A stretch of DNA of 64,000 bases from positions 38,168 through 102,167 of the forward strand of contig JAEUJZ010000102.1 of NCBI GenBank assembly GCA_016794505.1. The letters run 5' to 3'. Both the position numbers and the translations under genes were made by a program. Source of the stretch: Myxococcales bacterium. GTDB lineage: Bacteria; Myxococcota_A; Polyangia; Palsa-1104; JAEUJZ01. Below, in pieces: positions 56,163 to 64,000 of this stretch (position 1 is its first letter; each line of letters opens with the position of its first letter). Below the pieces are notes generated by a model. That model did no database searches, had not been told where the DNA came from, and saw only the letters and a program-made list of their open reading frames with translations.

Positions 56163-56872
56163 CAGCCGAGCATAGCGGGGCATGGGCTGCTTGTGGGGTC
56201 GGGCAAGAGATCTCGCCGCGAAGCGCTGCCACCCTGCTGGGCCCGCTGCGACCCCGCGAGCACGTACTGCATGCGCCACACCGGCTGCCCTTGCGAGAGC
56301 ACGCGCTCTTCGCGCAGCGACTGCACGCCATACGGGCTGTGTACAAGGAAGCTCCACTCGCTGCGGGCGTTGCGCAGAAGCGGCTCGCTTTCGAAGACCG
56401 CCATCGCGTCCAGCGCCAGATCCCAGACGTCGCTTTGAAAGAACAGCTCGCCTTCGGGTTCCAATAGCTCGACGAGGATGCGGGCTAGCTCGGGCGTGAC
56501 AACGCGGCGGTTGTGCTGGTGGCGCTTGAACCACGGGTCGGGGAAGTTGATGAAAAAGCGCCGCACGCGATGCCCGGCAAACAGCGCCGGCAGATCGACG
56601 TTGATGTGGGCATGCACGGCGCAAAGCGGCAGGCCCACATCGGCGGCGCGACGGTTGACGTCGTCGACCCAAGCCTGACGAATCTCGATGCCGATGTACT
56701 GCGCGCTTGGGTCCTTTTGCGCAAGCTGGAACAGGAACTGCGCATCGGCGCAGCCCAGCTCAACATCGACGGCGGGAGCCTGCGGACCCGAGCACAGCGG
56801 CAAGCGGGCCGGCGACAGGCTGCGCAGCCCTGGACGCAGCGGATTGACGTGATGACGGACTCGTACAGCCAT
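56162..56872 (-). CDS. trmB: tRNA (guanine-N7-)-methyltransferase TrmB
   Basis: A 236-residue SAM-dependent enzyme that methylates G46 in the tRNA variable loop. The SAM-binding motif is VDVELGCADAQFLFQLA, followed by YIGIEIRQAWVD and the signature FINFPDPWFKRHQHNRRVV, with the catalytic Asp in PDPW and the lysine/arginine RNA contacts after it. The tail (QRAQQGGSASRRDLLPDP) is longer and more polar than usual. The cytochrome-NnrU gene begins on the last base of its stop, so the two are translationally coupled although functionally unrelated. Confidence 0.93.
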   Translation of the reverse strand: MAVRVRHHVNPLRPGLRSLSPARLPLCSGPQAPAVDVELGCADAQFLFQLAQKDPSAQYIGIEIRQAWVDDVNRRAADVGLPLCAVHAHINVDLPALFAGHRVRRFFINFPDPWFKRHQHNRRVVTPELARILVELLEPEGELFFQSDVWDLALDAMAVFESEPLLRNARSEWSFLVHSPYGVQSLREERVLSQGQPVWRMQYVLAGSQRAQQGGSASRRDLLPDPTSSPCPAMLG

Positions 56873-57108
56873 GGTCGTCCCCAGTGCGGGGCGGGCAGCT
56901 TACGGCGTCTGCCACCACGTCGGCAATAGCAGATTCGGAGCGCCGCGAGTGGCTTATGACGTTATGCGTCGGGCCGTATTTATGGCGATACGCCCAGCGC
57001 TGCGGCGAACGAGGCTGGGGCGTGCGGATTGACAGCCAAGACCGGCGATGGCGTGATGCCCCGCTCTGTTTTGCAGCGACGTAAACCCCTTTCGATAGAG
57101 TCCAACAA

Positions 57109-57585
57109 ATGAGCTCCGAATCCCGCGAATCTGCTTCTGCCCAATCTCAGACTGCTGCCCTGGCTTGTCCGCACTGTGGGGGGCCAGCGGTGCGTGGCCG
57201 TCCGCGTCCCGGTCGTACCGTTCGTTATCGCAATCTGGCCGCGCTGCCCGTGCCCGCTGACATCTCGCTGCCTTCGTGCCCACGCTGCCGCATTGAGTTT
57301 GTCGATCCCGAGACGCAGGCCCGCCTGCAGCCGCTGTTGCACGAGGCGTATCGTCGGGTCCTGCAGCAGCGCGTGCGGGTGTCGATCGATGCCCTGATGC
57401 GCCATATCTCGCAGCGCAAGCTGGAGCTGCTTCTGGGCCTGTCGCAGGGCTACCTGTCGCGGCTGCGCTCGGGCGGCGGCAATCCCAGCCCCGAGCTAGT
57501 CAGCAATCTGGCGCTGCTGGCCGGCGATCCCGTCGCCCGCCTGGCCGAGCTAGAGCGCTACTGGGCCGAGCCCGTCGCCGGCTAG
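57109..57585 (+). CDS. Zinc-ribbon and HTH protein, MqsA-like
   Basis: A 158-residue protein. An N-terminal zinc ribbon (CPHCGG at about 20 and CPRC at about 58) is followed by a helix-turn-helix resembling that of XRE/MqsA antitoxins (SQRKLELLLGLSQGYLSRLR, then NPSPELVSNLALLAGD). This matches the layout of MqsA/YgiT-type antitoxins, which repress their own promoter. However, no MqsR-type toxin gene is next to it, so it may be a solitary regulator. It is divergent from trmB with a 236-base spacer that contains a perfect TTGACA (57029) but no good -10. Confidence 0.75.
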   Translation: MSSESRESASAQSQTAALACPHCGGPAVRGRPRPGRTVRYRNLAALPVPADISLPSCPRCRIEFVDPETQARLQPLLHEAYRRVLQQRVRVSIDALMRHISQRKLELLLGLSQGYLSRLRSGGGNPSPELVSNLALLAGDPVARLAELERYWAEPVAG

Positions 57586-57971
57586 GCCGCTGGGCATGGT
57601 CAATGGGTAAACACAGGCAAAACTTTGCGCGATGCGAGCGAGCTTTCTACGGTAAGGAGTACACAATAAAATAAATTCAATATCCAATTTGCATGGAATG
57701 CAGCACAAAAATTTGATTACTTGATATTTTGTGTTGATATTTATTTGCTCGGATCTTTATCGCACAGCGCTGACTTGGCTGGCGTACCGTTTCGGCTTGG
57801 CGGCAGGGAAACTGGGCGGCGCAGGTGCGTGCAAGCGACCTGACTTTGGCCGCCGCCACGACGAGGTCTTGTGATAGCATGACCCCTGTTCCTGAGAGGC
57901 CGCAGCCTTTGTGTGGCAGCCTTCTTGTCGAGAGCATGGCCACTCTCACTTCATTTCGGAGATCGCACACC
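57586..57971. other. 386-bp intergenic region, AT-rich in its centre
   Basis: No gene is supported. Bases 57660-57760 are much richer in A and T than the surroundings and contain an imperfect dyad CACAAAA...TTTTGTG (57704-57733, 16-base spacer) that could be an operator. The right part is normal GC and leads to the outer-membrane protein gene. An open frame runs through its right end, but the signal peptide starts at 57972. Confidence 0.6.
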
Positions 57972-59609
57972 ATGGTGCCAGGACTGAGCACGAAAACGAC
58001 CCTCCCCGGCGCTCTGCGCAACCTCTTGCCCCGTGCGCTGCAGCTGGTCCTTAGCTGCTTCTTGCTCTGCACGCTTTCGGGCTCGGCGCAGGCCCAGGAC
58101 AAGAAGACGGTCGTGATCCTGGACATCCAGGGGGGCAACAAGCAGCTGCAGCAGGCGATCACCAATGCCCTCAAGGATCGCTACACGATCATCCCGATCG
58201 CGAAATGGAACGCCGCCGCGAAGAAGCTCAACGTCACGGGCCAAGGCAGCGAAGAGGTCGCCATGGTGGCCAGCGACATCAAGGCCGACGCCGTGGTCAC
58301 CGGCAAGGTCAAGCAGGACAAGGACAGCGGCGGCTGGAAGCTGAACATCGCCGCGCGCCAGGGCTCAAGCGGCAAGCCCATCGGCAAGATTCAGATCGAT
58401 CTCAAGTCGCAGAAGGTCGATGCCGATACCGTCGCCCAGGTCGAAAAAGAGATCTGGCCTGCCGTCGAAAAAGCCATCGCGGGCGAAGTGCCCGAGACGC
58501 CGACGCCGGTCACCAGCCCTGGACAGACGCAGTCTCCGTCGCAGCTTGGCGTCGAAGAAGATCCCATCGCCAAGATGAAGAAGCTGGAAGAGCAGCAGAA
58601 GAAGCAGGCTGGTGAGCGCCCGGTTTGGTATCCCTTCGTCGACGCCAGCGCTGGCTTCATCCTAAATGGCCGCAACTTCAGCTACAACGAAGAGCCCCTG
58701 CCGTCGACGCTGGGCTGCTACGACTTCTTTGAGAAGCAAGACGACCGCACCAGCACCTCGACGCCGCCGCCTCAGGTGTATAGCTACGGCGACATCAGCA
58801 AGAAGAGCAGCCGCTGTCCCAAGTACGACACCTCGGTGGCTGGCGGTGTACGCGTCGACATCACCGGCTATCCGCTGGCCTTTCTGGGCATCGATCAGAT
58901 CCGCGGCCTGGGCATTGGCGGCTCGTTCGACTACATGTTCTGGCCTGCCAGCACCACCTCGGGCCCGAACCCGGTCTCGCTGGACACGCGCGAATTCCGC
59001 TTTGAAGTCGGCCTGCGGTACCACTGGAACATCCTCAACAAGCGCAGCCGCCCGTCGATCTTGGCCAACGTGCAGTTCGGTGGTCACTACTTCGCCGTCG
59101 CCAAGCAGGAAAAGACCTACTCATTCGTCGACGACAGCTTCATGACCCGCATGACCAAGGGCATCGATGACCACGGCCTGCCGGACATCTTTTATCAGTA
59201 CGTGACGATTGGCGTCGGTGGCCGCGTGCCGTACTACGCCACGGACAAGATGTTCTTTGGCTTGCTCGTGGGCTTTAACTTCCACGCGATGCTCGGCTTT
59301 GGCGAGATCGCCACGCGCTTCCAAGACGAATCGAGCGAGGCTGCGCTGTTCGGCAACGGCGGCTATGGCCCGGCTTCAGGCTTTGGTCTGCGCGCGACGT
59401 TCTCGCCGCTGGAAGCGATGATCTGGAAGGGCCTGACCATCCGCCTGACCGGCTTTTATGAGCTGTTCAAGTACAGCTTCTCGCTGGGCGAGGCGCTGGC
59501 GAACAGTCCTGGCGGCGATCGCAAGCCGGATCAGGGCGCCCGTCACTTGGCCCCCGGTGCTACCGACAGCTACTTCGGTGGCATGGTCCAGGTGGGCTAC
59601 CAGTACTAA
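57972..59609 (+). CDS. Outer-membrane barrel protein (paralog 2)
   Basis: A 545-residue exported protein (signal core LVLSCFLLCTLSG, ending AQAQ). A CsgG/TolB-like alpha/beta domain (about 48-185: KTVVILDIQGG, then MVASDIKADAVVTGKVKQD) is joined by a charged helical linker to a probable beta barrel (from 230) ending GYQY, an aromatic terminus suited to BamA. Barrel patterns such as FRFEVGLRYHWNILNKRSRP match FGLRYSYNPWDRVRRP in the protein at 50077-51933, so they are paralogs. Role unknown; the N-terminal domain may bind a ligand beneath the barrel. The ATG at 57972 has GGAG ten bases upstream; ATG 57936 would precede the signal by 12 residues. Confidence 0.78.
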   Translation: MVPGLSTKTTLPGALRNLLPRALQLVLSCFLLCTLSGSAQAQDKKTVVILDIQGGNKQLQQAITNALKDRYTIIPIAKWNAAAKKLNVTGQGSEEVAMVASDIKADAVVTGKVKQDKDSGGWKLNIAARQGSSGKPIGKIQIDLKSQKVDADTVAQVEKEIWPAVEKAIAGEVPETPTPVTSPGQTQSPSQLGVEEDPIAKMKKLEEQQKKQAGERPVWYPFVDASAGFILNGRNFSYNEEPLPSTLGCYDFFEKQDDRTSTSTPPPQVYSYGDISKKSSRCPKYDTSVAGGVRVDITGYPLAFLGIDQIRGLGIGGSFDYMFWPASTTSGPNPVSLDTREFRFEVGLRYHWNILNKRSRPSILANVQFGGHYFAVAKQEKTYSFVDDSFMTRMTKGIDDHGLPDIFYQYVTIGVGGRVPYYATDKMFFGLLVGFNFHAMLGFGEIATRFQDESSEAALFGNGGYGPASGFGLRATFSPLEAMIWKGLTIRLTGFYELFKYSFSLGEALANSPGGDRKPDQGARHLAPGATDSYFGGMVQVGYQY

Positions 59610-59611
59610 GA

Positions 59612-61048
59612 GTGTCGGGCCTTCGTTCGCAGCGGCCTGCGCCGTCTGCTCCGCTTCCTCCTGCCTCTCATCACCTCTCGTCTCCGTTTGAGCTGACCCT
59701 GCAGGAAGTCGCCCCTGGTGGCGATGCCGTCGGTCGTCGCGACGATGGCCTGGTGGTCTTCGTACCGGGGGGGATTCCGTTCGATCGCGTCGTCGTACGC
59801 CTGCACAGCCACACGCGCAGCTTTGCCCGTGCCGAGCTCTTGCAGGTCGTGTCGCCGGGACCCGATCGCGTGGTTCCTGCGTGCTCGCTGGCGGTGCCGC
59901 AGCCGGGTCAGACGGCGGCCGCCTGTGGCGGGTGTCCATTGATGGCGCTGTCGCGTCCGGCACAGCTTGCGGCCAAGCAGTCGTGGGTCGAGCGCGCTCT
60001 GCGCAAGCTCGCTGTCGAGGTGCGGCCCATCCTGGCTGCGGCAGAGCCGCTGGGCTATCGCCTGCGGGCTCGTCTGGTGGTGCGCGGTGGCCGTCTGAGC
60101 TTTGCCGCCGCCGGCTCGCATCGGGGGGCGGCGCTGTCTGCGTGTCCCGTGCTGGTCCCTGCGTTAGAGCACGCCCTTTTGCACAACAGCGACGAGCTAG
60201 CGACCGCGCTGGGAGAAGGCGGGGTGCTGTCCGGGCTGTGTGGCTGGCACGCGGGTCAGACTGCTATCCATCTTGCCGTCGAGCTGACGCGCCACAGTCG
60301 ACGCGCCGCGGTGCGCAGCGCGCTGCAGCGCAAGCTCGATCGTCGCGAAATCGTCGGAGCCAGCGTGCGCAGCGACGCCACGCTGTCCCCTCGCGAGGAA
60401 GAGATCCTCGGCGTGTCGGTTGTCGATCTCTCTGCTCCGACGGACAGAGCGGCCTCGACCGGCGAGCTGGGGCCCCTTTTCGCCTCGGCCGCGGGCTTTG
60501 CTCAGGCCTGCGCTGCCGGGCACACGCTGCTGCCGGCGCTGGTCGCAGACGCTGCGTGTGGCCCATTTTCTGACGGAACCAGGCCCGCCCTGCCGCAGCC
60601 GCATATCGTTGAGCTGTTTTCCGGCAGCGGCAACCTGACACGGGCCCTGCGTCCCTTGGCTGCGAAGCTCACGTGCATCGAAGCCGACCCTGAGGCAGTG
60701 GCTAGAGCGCAGGCGCTCTTTGGCAACACCCTCGATCTGCGGGCCGAGCCCGTCGAGAACGCGCTGCTGCGGCTGGCTGCCCAAGGCACGCCGGCCTCGA
60801 CGGTGGTCCTCGACCCACCGCGAGCTGGGGCGCGGGATGCGATCGCGCTCGTGCCGCGGCTGTTTGCCGCCCGCGTGGTCTATGTCTCGTGTGACGTTAT
60901 GACGCTGGCGCGCGATCTCGCGGTGCTCTGCGACGCTGGCTATCGTCCACGAGCGGTGCAGCCGCTCGATCTGATGCCCCACACGGCCGAGGTCGAGTGC
61001 GTGGCCGTCTGCGATCGCGATGCCGCGGCGGGGTCCACAGCGACGTAG
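59612..61048 (+). CDS. RlmD/RumA-type 23S rRNA (uracil-C5)-methyltransferase
   Basis: A 478-residue SAM-dependent RNA methyltransferase. An N-terminal TRAM domain (about 25-80, FELTLQEVAPGGDAVGR) is followed by Fe-S cluster cysteines (PACSLAV, ACGGCPLM, then SACPVL). The Rossmann part has VELFSGSGNLTRAL, VVLDPPRAGA, and VYVSCDVMTLARDL, where the catalytic Cys is kept but the canonical SCNP reads SCDV. The family makes m5U in 23S rRNA; the position (747 or 1939) cannot be decided. The start is GTG two bases after the barrel gene's stop, so it may share that transcript. Confidence 0.88.
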   Translation: MSGLRSQRPAPSAPLPPASHHLSSPFELTLQEVAPGGDAVGRRDDGLVVFVPGGIPFDRVVVRLHSHTRSFARAELLQVVSPGPDRVVPACSLAVPQPGQTAAACGGCPLMALSRPAQLAAKQSWVERALRKLAVEVRPILAAAEPLGYRLRARLVVRGGRLSFAAAGSHRGAALSACPVLVPALEHALLHNSDELATALGEGGVLSGLCGWHAGQTAIHLAVELTRHSRRAAVRSALQRKLDRREIVGASVRSDATLSPREEEILGVSVVDLSAPTDRAASTGELGPLFASAAGFAQACAAGHTLLPALVADAACGPFSDGTRPALPQPHIVELFSGSGNLTRALRPLAAKLTCIEADPEAVARAQALFGNTLDLRAEPVENALLRLAAQGTPASTVVLDPPRAGARDAIALVPRLFAARVVYVSCDVMTLARDLAVLCDAGYRPRAVQPLDLMPHTAEVECVAVCDRDAAAGSTAT

Positions 61049-61083
61049 CGCGGGCTTTGGCGTAGGCCGGCGTGCTTGCCGTT

Positions 61084-61779
61084 CTAAAGCAGCGGCGCGA
61101 TTAGGCCCCAGGCTGCTGCTGTCCAGTACACCCCCAGCAGCACCGAGAAGCTGCCGGCGCACAGCGACAGACCGCGGTGCAGCTTGGGACGACGCGCCGT
61201 CTGCGACAGCGGTACGCCCAGCACGCCCGAGAGCGCCGCCATGCCCAGCGTGGCTCCGGCTCCGAACATGGCGATGTAGGACAGTCGCGCAGCCACCGTG
61301 GGCAGCGACGAAAACGCTACGGCCGTCAGCGCGCCACTGCCCGCCAGGCCATGGGCAAAGCCGATCAAAAGCGGCTGTCGCAAGAGCGTCCACGGGCCGA
61401 CGTGCAAGTGCGCTCCCAAGGTCGCGTGCTCATGCGGCTGCCCGCGGTGGCTATGGCGCTGCACCGGTCCGTGTTTTCCGTCGCACAGCGCGCGTCGTAG
61501 CGAGGCGATCCCCAGCCCCATCAGCATCAGACCGACCAGGCCTTCTAAGAGCGCGGCGGGCTGTGGTGGAAGCTGTCGCTGCAGAAGCACCAGCGCACCC
61601 CCCAAAGCCAAGAGCGCCAAGGCATGTCCCAGGCCCCAATACGCACCCAAGAGCGCGCCGCGCCACGGACTCTGCGAGCGCAGGTTGAGCGTCGTCACGG
61701 CGGCCAGATGATCGGGCTCGACGGCGTGGCGCATGCCCAGGAGCACGCCGAACAGGCAGGCCAGAACCTGCTCGCTCAT
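61084..61779 (-). CDS. NicO/UreH-type membrane transporter
   Basis: A 231-residue inner-membrane protein with about six transmembrane helices. The signature HAVEPDH (HX4DH type) in helix 1 is the metal-site motif of nickel/cobalt NicO and UreH families. A His-rich cytoplasmic loop (VQRHSHRGQPHEHATLGAHLH) probably binds divalent metal, and a second motif GFAHGLAGSG follows. It likely moves nickel, cobalt or a related metal. No urease, hydrogenase or cobalamin gene is in the window to point to the metal's use. Confidence 0.85.
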   Translation of the reverse strand: MSEQVLACLFGVLLGMRHAVEPDHLAAVTTLNLRSQSPWRGALLGAYWGLGHALALLALGGALVLLQRQLPPQPAALLEGLVGLMLMGLGIASLRRALCDGKHGPVQRHSHRGQPHEHATLGAHLHVGPWTLLRQPLLIGFAHGLAGSGALTAVAFSSLPTVAARLSYIAMFGAGATLGMAALSGVLGVPLSQTARRPKLHRGLSLCAGSFSVLLGVYWTAAAWGLIAPLL

Positions 61780-61840
61780 CGTGCGCCCTCAGGTGGGCAC
61801 GGCACAGGCCCCCGTCGACGGAACAGCGACAGAAAGCGGC

Positions 61841-62581
61841 TCATGCGCGGTCTTTCGGCAGCGATCGGCGAATGCGCCAGATCTCAACGAAATAGCTGGT
61901 GATGTTGCGCAGGTTCGCGACCTTGGAATGGCCGGCCATGCGCGGAGCACACTCGATCTCAGTGGTGGTGATGCGCTTTCCGGCCATGCGCGCCTTGACT
62001 GCGATCTCAAGCCCGATCGATCCCGCCGAGGTCTTCGAGACCAGATCGAGCTCGTCGAGCAGACGGCGACGAAACAGATACGGACCTTCGATGCGGTCGC
62101 GCAGCCCCGTGGCAAGCTGCATCAAAAGGCGCACGGTCTTGGACATCGTCGCGCGCACCATGCCGTCGGGGCGCCGTCGGTACGTCGACAAGGTCAGGTC
62201 GGCCCCTTGGCAGGCCATGAGGATCTTTTTCAGCTCGGGAAGCGGCGTCTGACCGTCGGCCGGGATCCAGGTCACATACTCGCTTTGCGCAGCATAAAAG
62301 CCGGTGCGCAAGGTCGCGGTCAGGCCGCGGTTCTTTTCGTGGCGCAAGATGCGCACGCGCGGATCCTTGGCATAGGCCGCAAGCACCTGCGCCGTGCCAT
62401 CCTGTGAGCCATCGTCGACGATGATCAGGCTGGCGTCGCGACACTGCGTGGCCACGAATTCGCGCGCAGCGGGCAGCACCCGCGGCAGGTTTTCCGCTTC
62501 GTTGTATGCCGGAATCACCAGCGAAAGAGACGGCGCAAAGGTCGCTGCTGCAGGGGTCGGTTCCGAGGGGGGATCGTGCAT
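61841..62581 (-). CDS. Family 2 glycosyltransferase (polyprenyl-phosphate type)
   Basis: A 246-residue GT-A enzyme. Nucleotide-sugar motifs are LVIPAYNEAENL, IIVDDGSQDGT and the metal-binding WIPADGQTPLPEL, with HEKNRGLTATL between. The sequence resembles dolichol-phosphate-mannose-synthase-like enzymes that load sugars on lipid carriers, but no C-terminal transmembrane helices are present. It probably adds a sugar for envelope polysaccharide or glycoprotein. The gene lies 39 bases after rlmN and 61 before the NicO gene, all on the same strand. Confidence 0.88.
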   Translation of the reverse strand: MHDPPSEPTPAAATFAPSLSLVIPAYNEAENLPRVLPAAREFVATQCRDASLIIVDDGSQDGTAQVLAAYAKDPRVRILRHEKNRGLTATLRTGFYAAQSEYVTWIPADGQTPLPELKKILMACQGADLTLSTYRRRPDGMVRATMSKTVRLLMQLATGLRDRIEGPYLFRRRLLDELDLVSKTSAGSIGLEIAVKARMAGKRITTTEIECAPRMAGHSKVANLRNITSYFVEIWRIRRSLPKDRA

Positions 62582-62620
62582 GGGCAGTGGGGCGGAAAGA
62601 GAGGGCAGCGCAGGGCTCGT

Positions 62621-64000
62621 TCAGAGCGGGAAGCCACCACCTGCGGCCTGCGAAGGGGGGTCTTGCAATACGGTCAGGCGAGCGAGCTTTCGGGCCTGCG
62701 CCGCACGTGGATCGCGATCGGCTGCGAGCTGACCGCAGGCCGCGTCGATATCGTCGCCGCGCGTCTTGCGCACAAACACCGTGAAGCCCTGGCGCATCAG
62801 CTCTTTTTGGAAGGCCAGCACGCGCGCTTGCTCCGGTCGTTGGTAGGGCGCCTGCGGGTGTGGGTTCCACGGGATCAGGTTCACCTTGCTGGGAATGCCG
62901 GCCAAGAGCTCGGGAAAGCGTCGCGCATCGTCGAGGCTGTCGTTCACGTCGCGCAGCATCACGTATTCGATGGTGATGCGCTGGCGGCGCTCTAGCGGGA
63001 AGCGGCGCAGCGACGCGAGCAGGCTGGCCAGCGGATACTTGCGGTTGATGGGCATGATGCGATCGCGCACGGCATCGGTCGTGGCGTTCAGCGACACGGC
63101 CAGATTCACCGGCAGGCCCTCGTGCGCCAGGCGATCGATGGCCGGCACCAAGCCCGAGGTCGAGACCGTGATGCGCCGCCGCGAAAACGCGCGCCCTAGC
63201 GGGTGCAGCAAGATGCGCAGCGCGTGCAGCACGTTGTCGACGTTGTGCAGCGGCTCGCCCATGCCCATAAACACGATGTTGGTGACGCGATCCCCACCGG
63301 CTCGTCGCGTCGGGTCGTCGCTGGGCAGGCCAGCGAGCAAGCGGTCGGCCAGATAGACTTGGCTTACGATTTCAGAGACGGACAGGTGGCGGCTAAAGCC
63401 GAGCTTGGCGGTGGCGCAGAAGTCGCAGTCGATGGCGCAGCCAACCTGGGACGAAACGCACTGCGTCAGCTTGCGGCGAACCTCGCCGGGGCTGGCATCG
63501 TCCTCGTCATCGAGATCGGCAGCGGTCCGCGGCAGATCGAGACCCGTTTCGGGATCGATGGCGCGGGCGTCATCATCGGGAATCAGGACGCTCTCGATGA
63601 CGCGGTTGTCGAACGTGGTCAGGCGCAGCTTGCGTGTGCCATCAGCCGAGACCTGTGCCAGCTCGGTGCCTAGCTGCGATATGCAGACGCGTCCGACAAG
63701 CTGAGCGCGCAGAGCCTTGCTGACGTCGGTCATCTCGGCGAGATCCGTCGAGCCACGGCCATGTACCCAGCGAAAGAGCTGCTCGCCGCGAAAGCGCGGC
63801 TGCCCCAGACGAGTGGCCAGCGCTTGCATCTGTTCATAGTCGAGGCCGCGCAGGTCGATCTGGGGGGACCGTTCCAGGTCCCCCTCGTCCGGCCGAGCCG
63901 TTCGAGGCTCCCCCCCTCGGAAATACTGGGGGGACGGTTCCAGGTCCCCCTCGTCCGGCCGAGCCGTTCGAGGCTCCCCCCCTCGGAAATACTGGGGGGA
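62621..64000 (-). CDS. rlmN: RlmN radical-SAM rRNA/tRNA methyltransferase, 5' end beyond window
   Basis: A radical-SAM enzyme that makes 2-methyladenosine in 23S rRNA (A2503) and some tRNAs. Cluster cysteines are in CAIDCDFCATA; GMGEPLHNVDNVL is the SAM motif, and conserved Cys in QCVSSQVGC and DDIDAACGQL match the family. An ATG at 63829 gives 402 residues but omits the conserved N-terminal strand, which is present just upstream in frame (IDLRGLDYEQ). The frame then continues without stop or start codon through a 66-bp tandem repeat encoding a 22-residue unit that begins YFRGGEPRTARPDEGDLE. So the true start is probably outside the window. A loop of about 20 acidic residues (AADLDDEDDASP) is inserted before the Cys region. 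Confidence 0.9.
   Translation of the reverse strand, partial: SPQYFRGGEPRTARPDEGDLEPSPQYFRGGEPRTARPDEGDLERSPQIDLRGLDYEQMQALATRLGQPRFRGEQLFRWVHGRGSTDLAEMTDVSKALRAQLVGRVCISQLGTELAQVSADGTRKLRLTTFDNRVIESVLIPDDDARAIDPETGLDLPRTAADLDDEDDASPGEVRRKLTQCVSSQVGCAIDCDFCATAKLGFSRHLSVSEIVSQVYLADRLLAGLPSDDPTRRAGGDRVTNIVFMGMGEPLHNVDNVLHALRILLHPLGRAFSRRRITVSTSGLVPAIDRLAHEGLPVNLAVSLNATTDAVRDRIMPINRKYPLASLLASLRRFPLERRQRITIEYVMLRDVNDSLDDARRFPELLAGIPSKVNLIPWNPHPQAPYQRPEQARVLAFQKELMRQGFTVFVRKTRGDDIDAACGQLAADRDPRAAQARKLARLTVLQDPPSQAAGGGFPL
63860..64000 (-). repeat. 66-bp tandem repeat in frame with rlmN
   Basis: Units at 63860-63925 and 63926-63991 differ at one base, and a third begins at 63992 and runs off the edge. 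On the minus strand each is 22 codons in the rlmN frame, with no stop. Each unit also holds two short dyads, GGGGGACC/GGTCCCCC (perfect in the gene-proximal unit, one mismatch in the other) and GAGCC/GGCTC, so the array can fold strongly. Confidence 0.9.

Noticed and set aside
56184..56672. Upstream extension of the cytochrome c-NnrU frame
   Set aside because: It lies in another frame of trmB, and the signal peptide begins only at 56162-56183.
57029..57057. TTGACA upstream of the MqsA-like gene as a promoter
   Set aside because: No acceptable -10 hexamer at 16-19 bases; the best match is TGATGC.
63860..64000. CRISPR or tRNA-like element at the right edge
   Set aside because: Direct 66-bp units with no spacers; the GTTCGAGGC string resembles a tRNA T-loop but no cloverleaf can be built around it.

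Overview
The window looks like a chromosomal segment of a GC-rich, Gram-negative bacterium, most probably a Myxococcota (polyangial or related) lineage. The evidence is the gene mix rather than a marker gene: three Ser/Thr protein kinases with different tails (TM, TM-PEGA, AAA-TPR), an FHA-DUF4388 protein, a vWA-FHA protein, an orphan NtrC-type regulator, many lipoproteins and long TPR proteins, a secreted M4 protease, outer-membrane barrels, and strong G/C bias at third codon positions. GC content was judged by eye, not computed. The window is densely coding. I see no rRNA, tRNA, CRISPR array, insertion sequence or prophage gene.

Layout. 0-5 kb: secreted HAD phosphatase, thioredoxin-TPR protein overlapping a nitrilase-family hydrolase, an 11-bp tandem repeat, and a small-TM secreted protein. 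5-13 kb: orphan NtrC regulator, vWA-FHA protein divergent from a zinc-ribbon membrane protein, RNase III, a small Cys-rich secreted protein and a PHP-domain lipoprotein. 13-20 kb: aminotransferase, an outer-membrane protein with a near-leaderless promoter, frataxin (CyaY), then an EndoQ-like endonuclease overlapping a UvrD-family helicase, facing lipB. 20-28 kb, minus strand: DUF58 protein, transglutaminase membrane protein and a large kinase-AAA-TPR protein. 28-36 kb: small conserved-looking protein, RecQ helicase, a TPR lipoprotein overlapping a solute-binding-like protein, and an LIC_10091-like protein. 36-50 kb, plus strand: S55 (SpoIVB-like) protease overlapping a secreted propeller protein, FHA-DUF4388, two kinases, a low-GC membrane-anchored protein, lipoproteins and an FG-GAP protein. 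50-60 kb: two related outer-membrane barrel proteins, an M4 metalloprotease behind a ribosome-site hairpin, thioesterase, cytochrome c-NnrU fusion, TrmB, and an MqsA-like zinc-ribbon/HTH protein. 60-64 kb: RlmD-type methyltransferase, NicO-like transporter, glycosyltransferase 2 and RlmN, which is cut by the right edge and whose reading frame runs back into a 66-bp tandem repeat.

Coupled genes. ATGA, GTGA or TGATG stop/start overlaps link thioredoxin-TPR with nitrilase, EndoQ with UvrD, the TPR lipoprotein with the solute-binding protein, S55 protease with propeller, and trmB with cytochrome c-NnrU. DUF58 and transglutaminase are one base apart. The observations I rate highest are the matching C-terminal clamp-binding motifs (QxxLF) on EndoQ and UvrD and the in-frame tandem repeat preceding RlmN. 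Next come the heme-c/NnrU fusion and the hairpin at the protease ribosome-binding site. I did not find one clearly new multigene system; most of the window is envelope, signalling and housekeeping genes.
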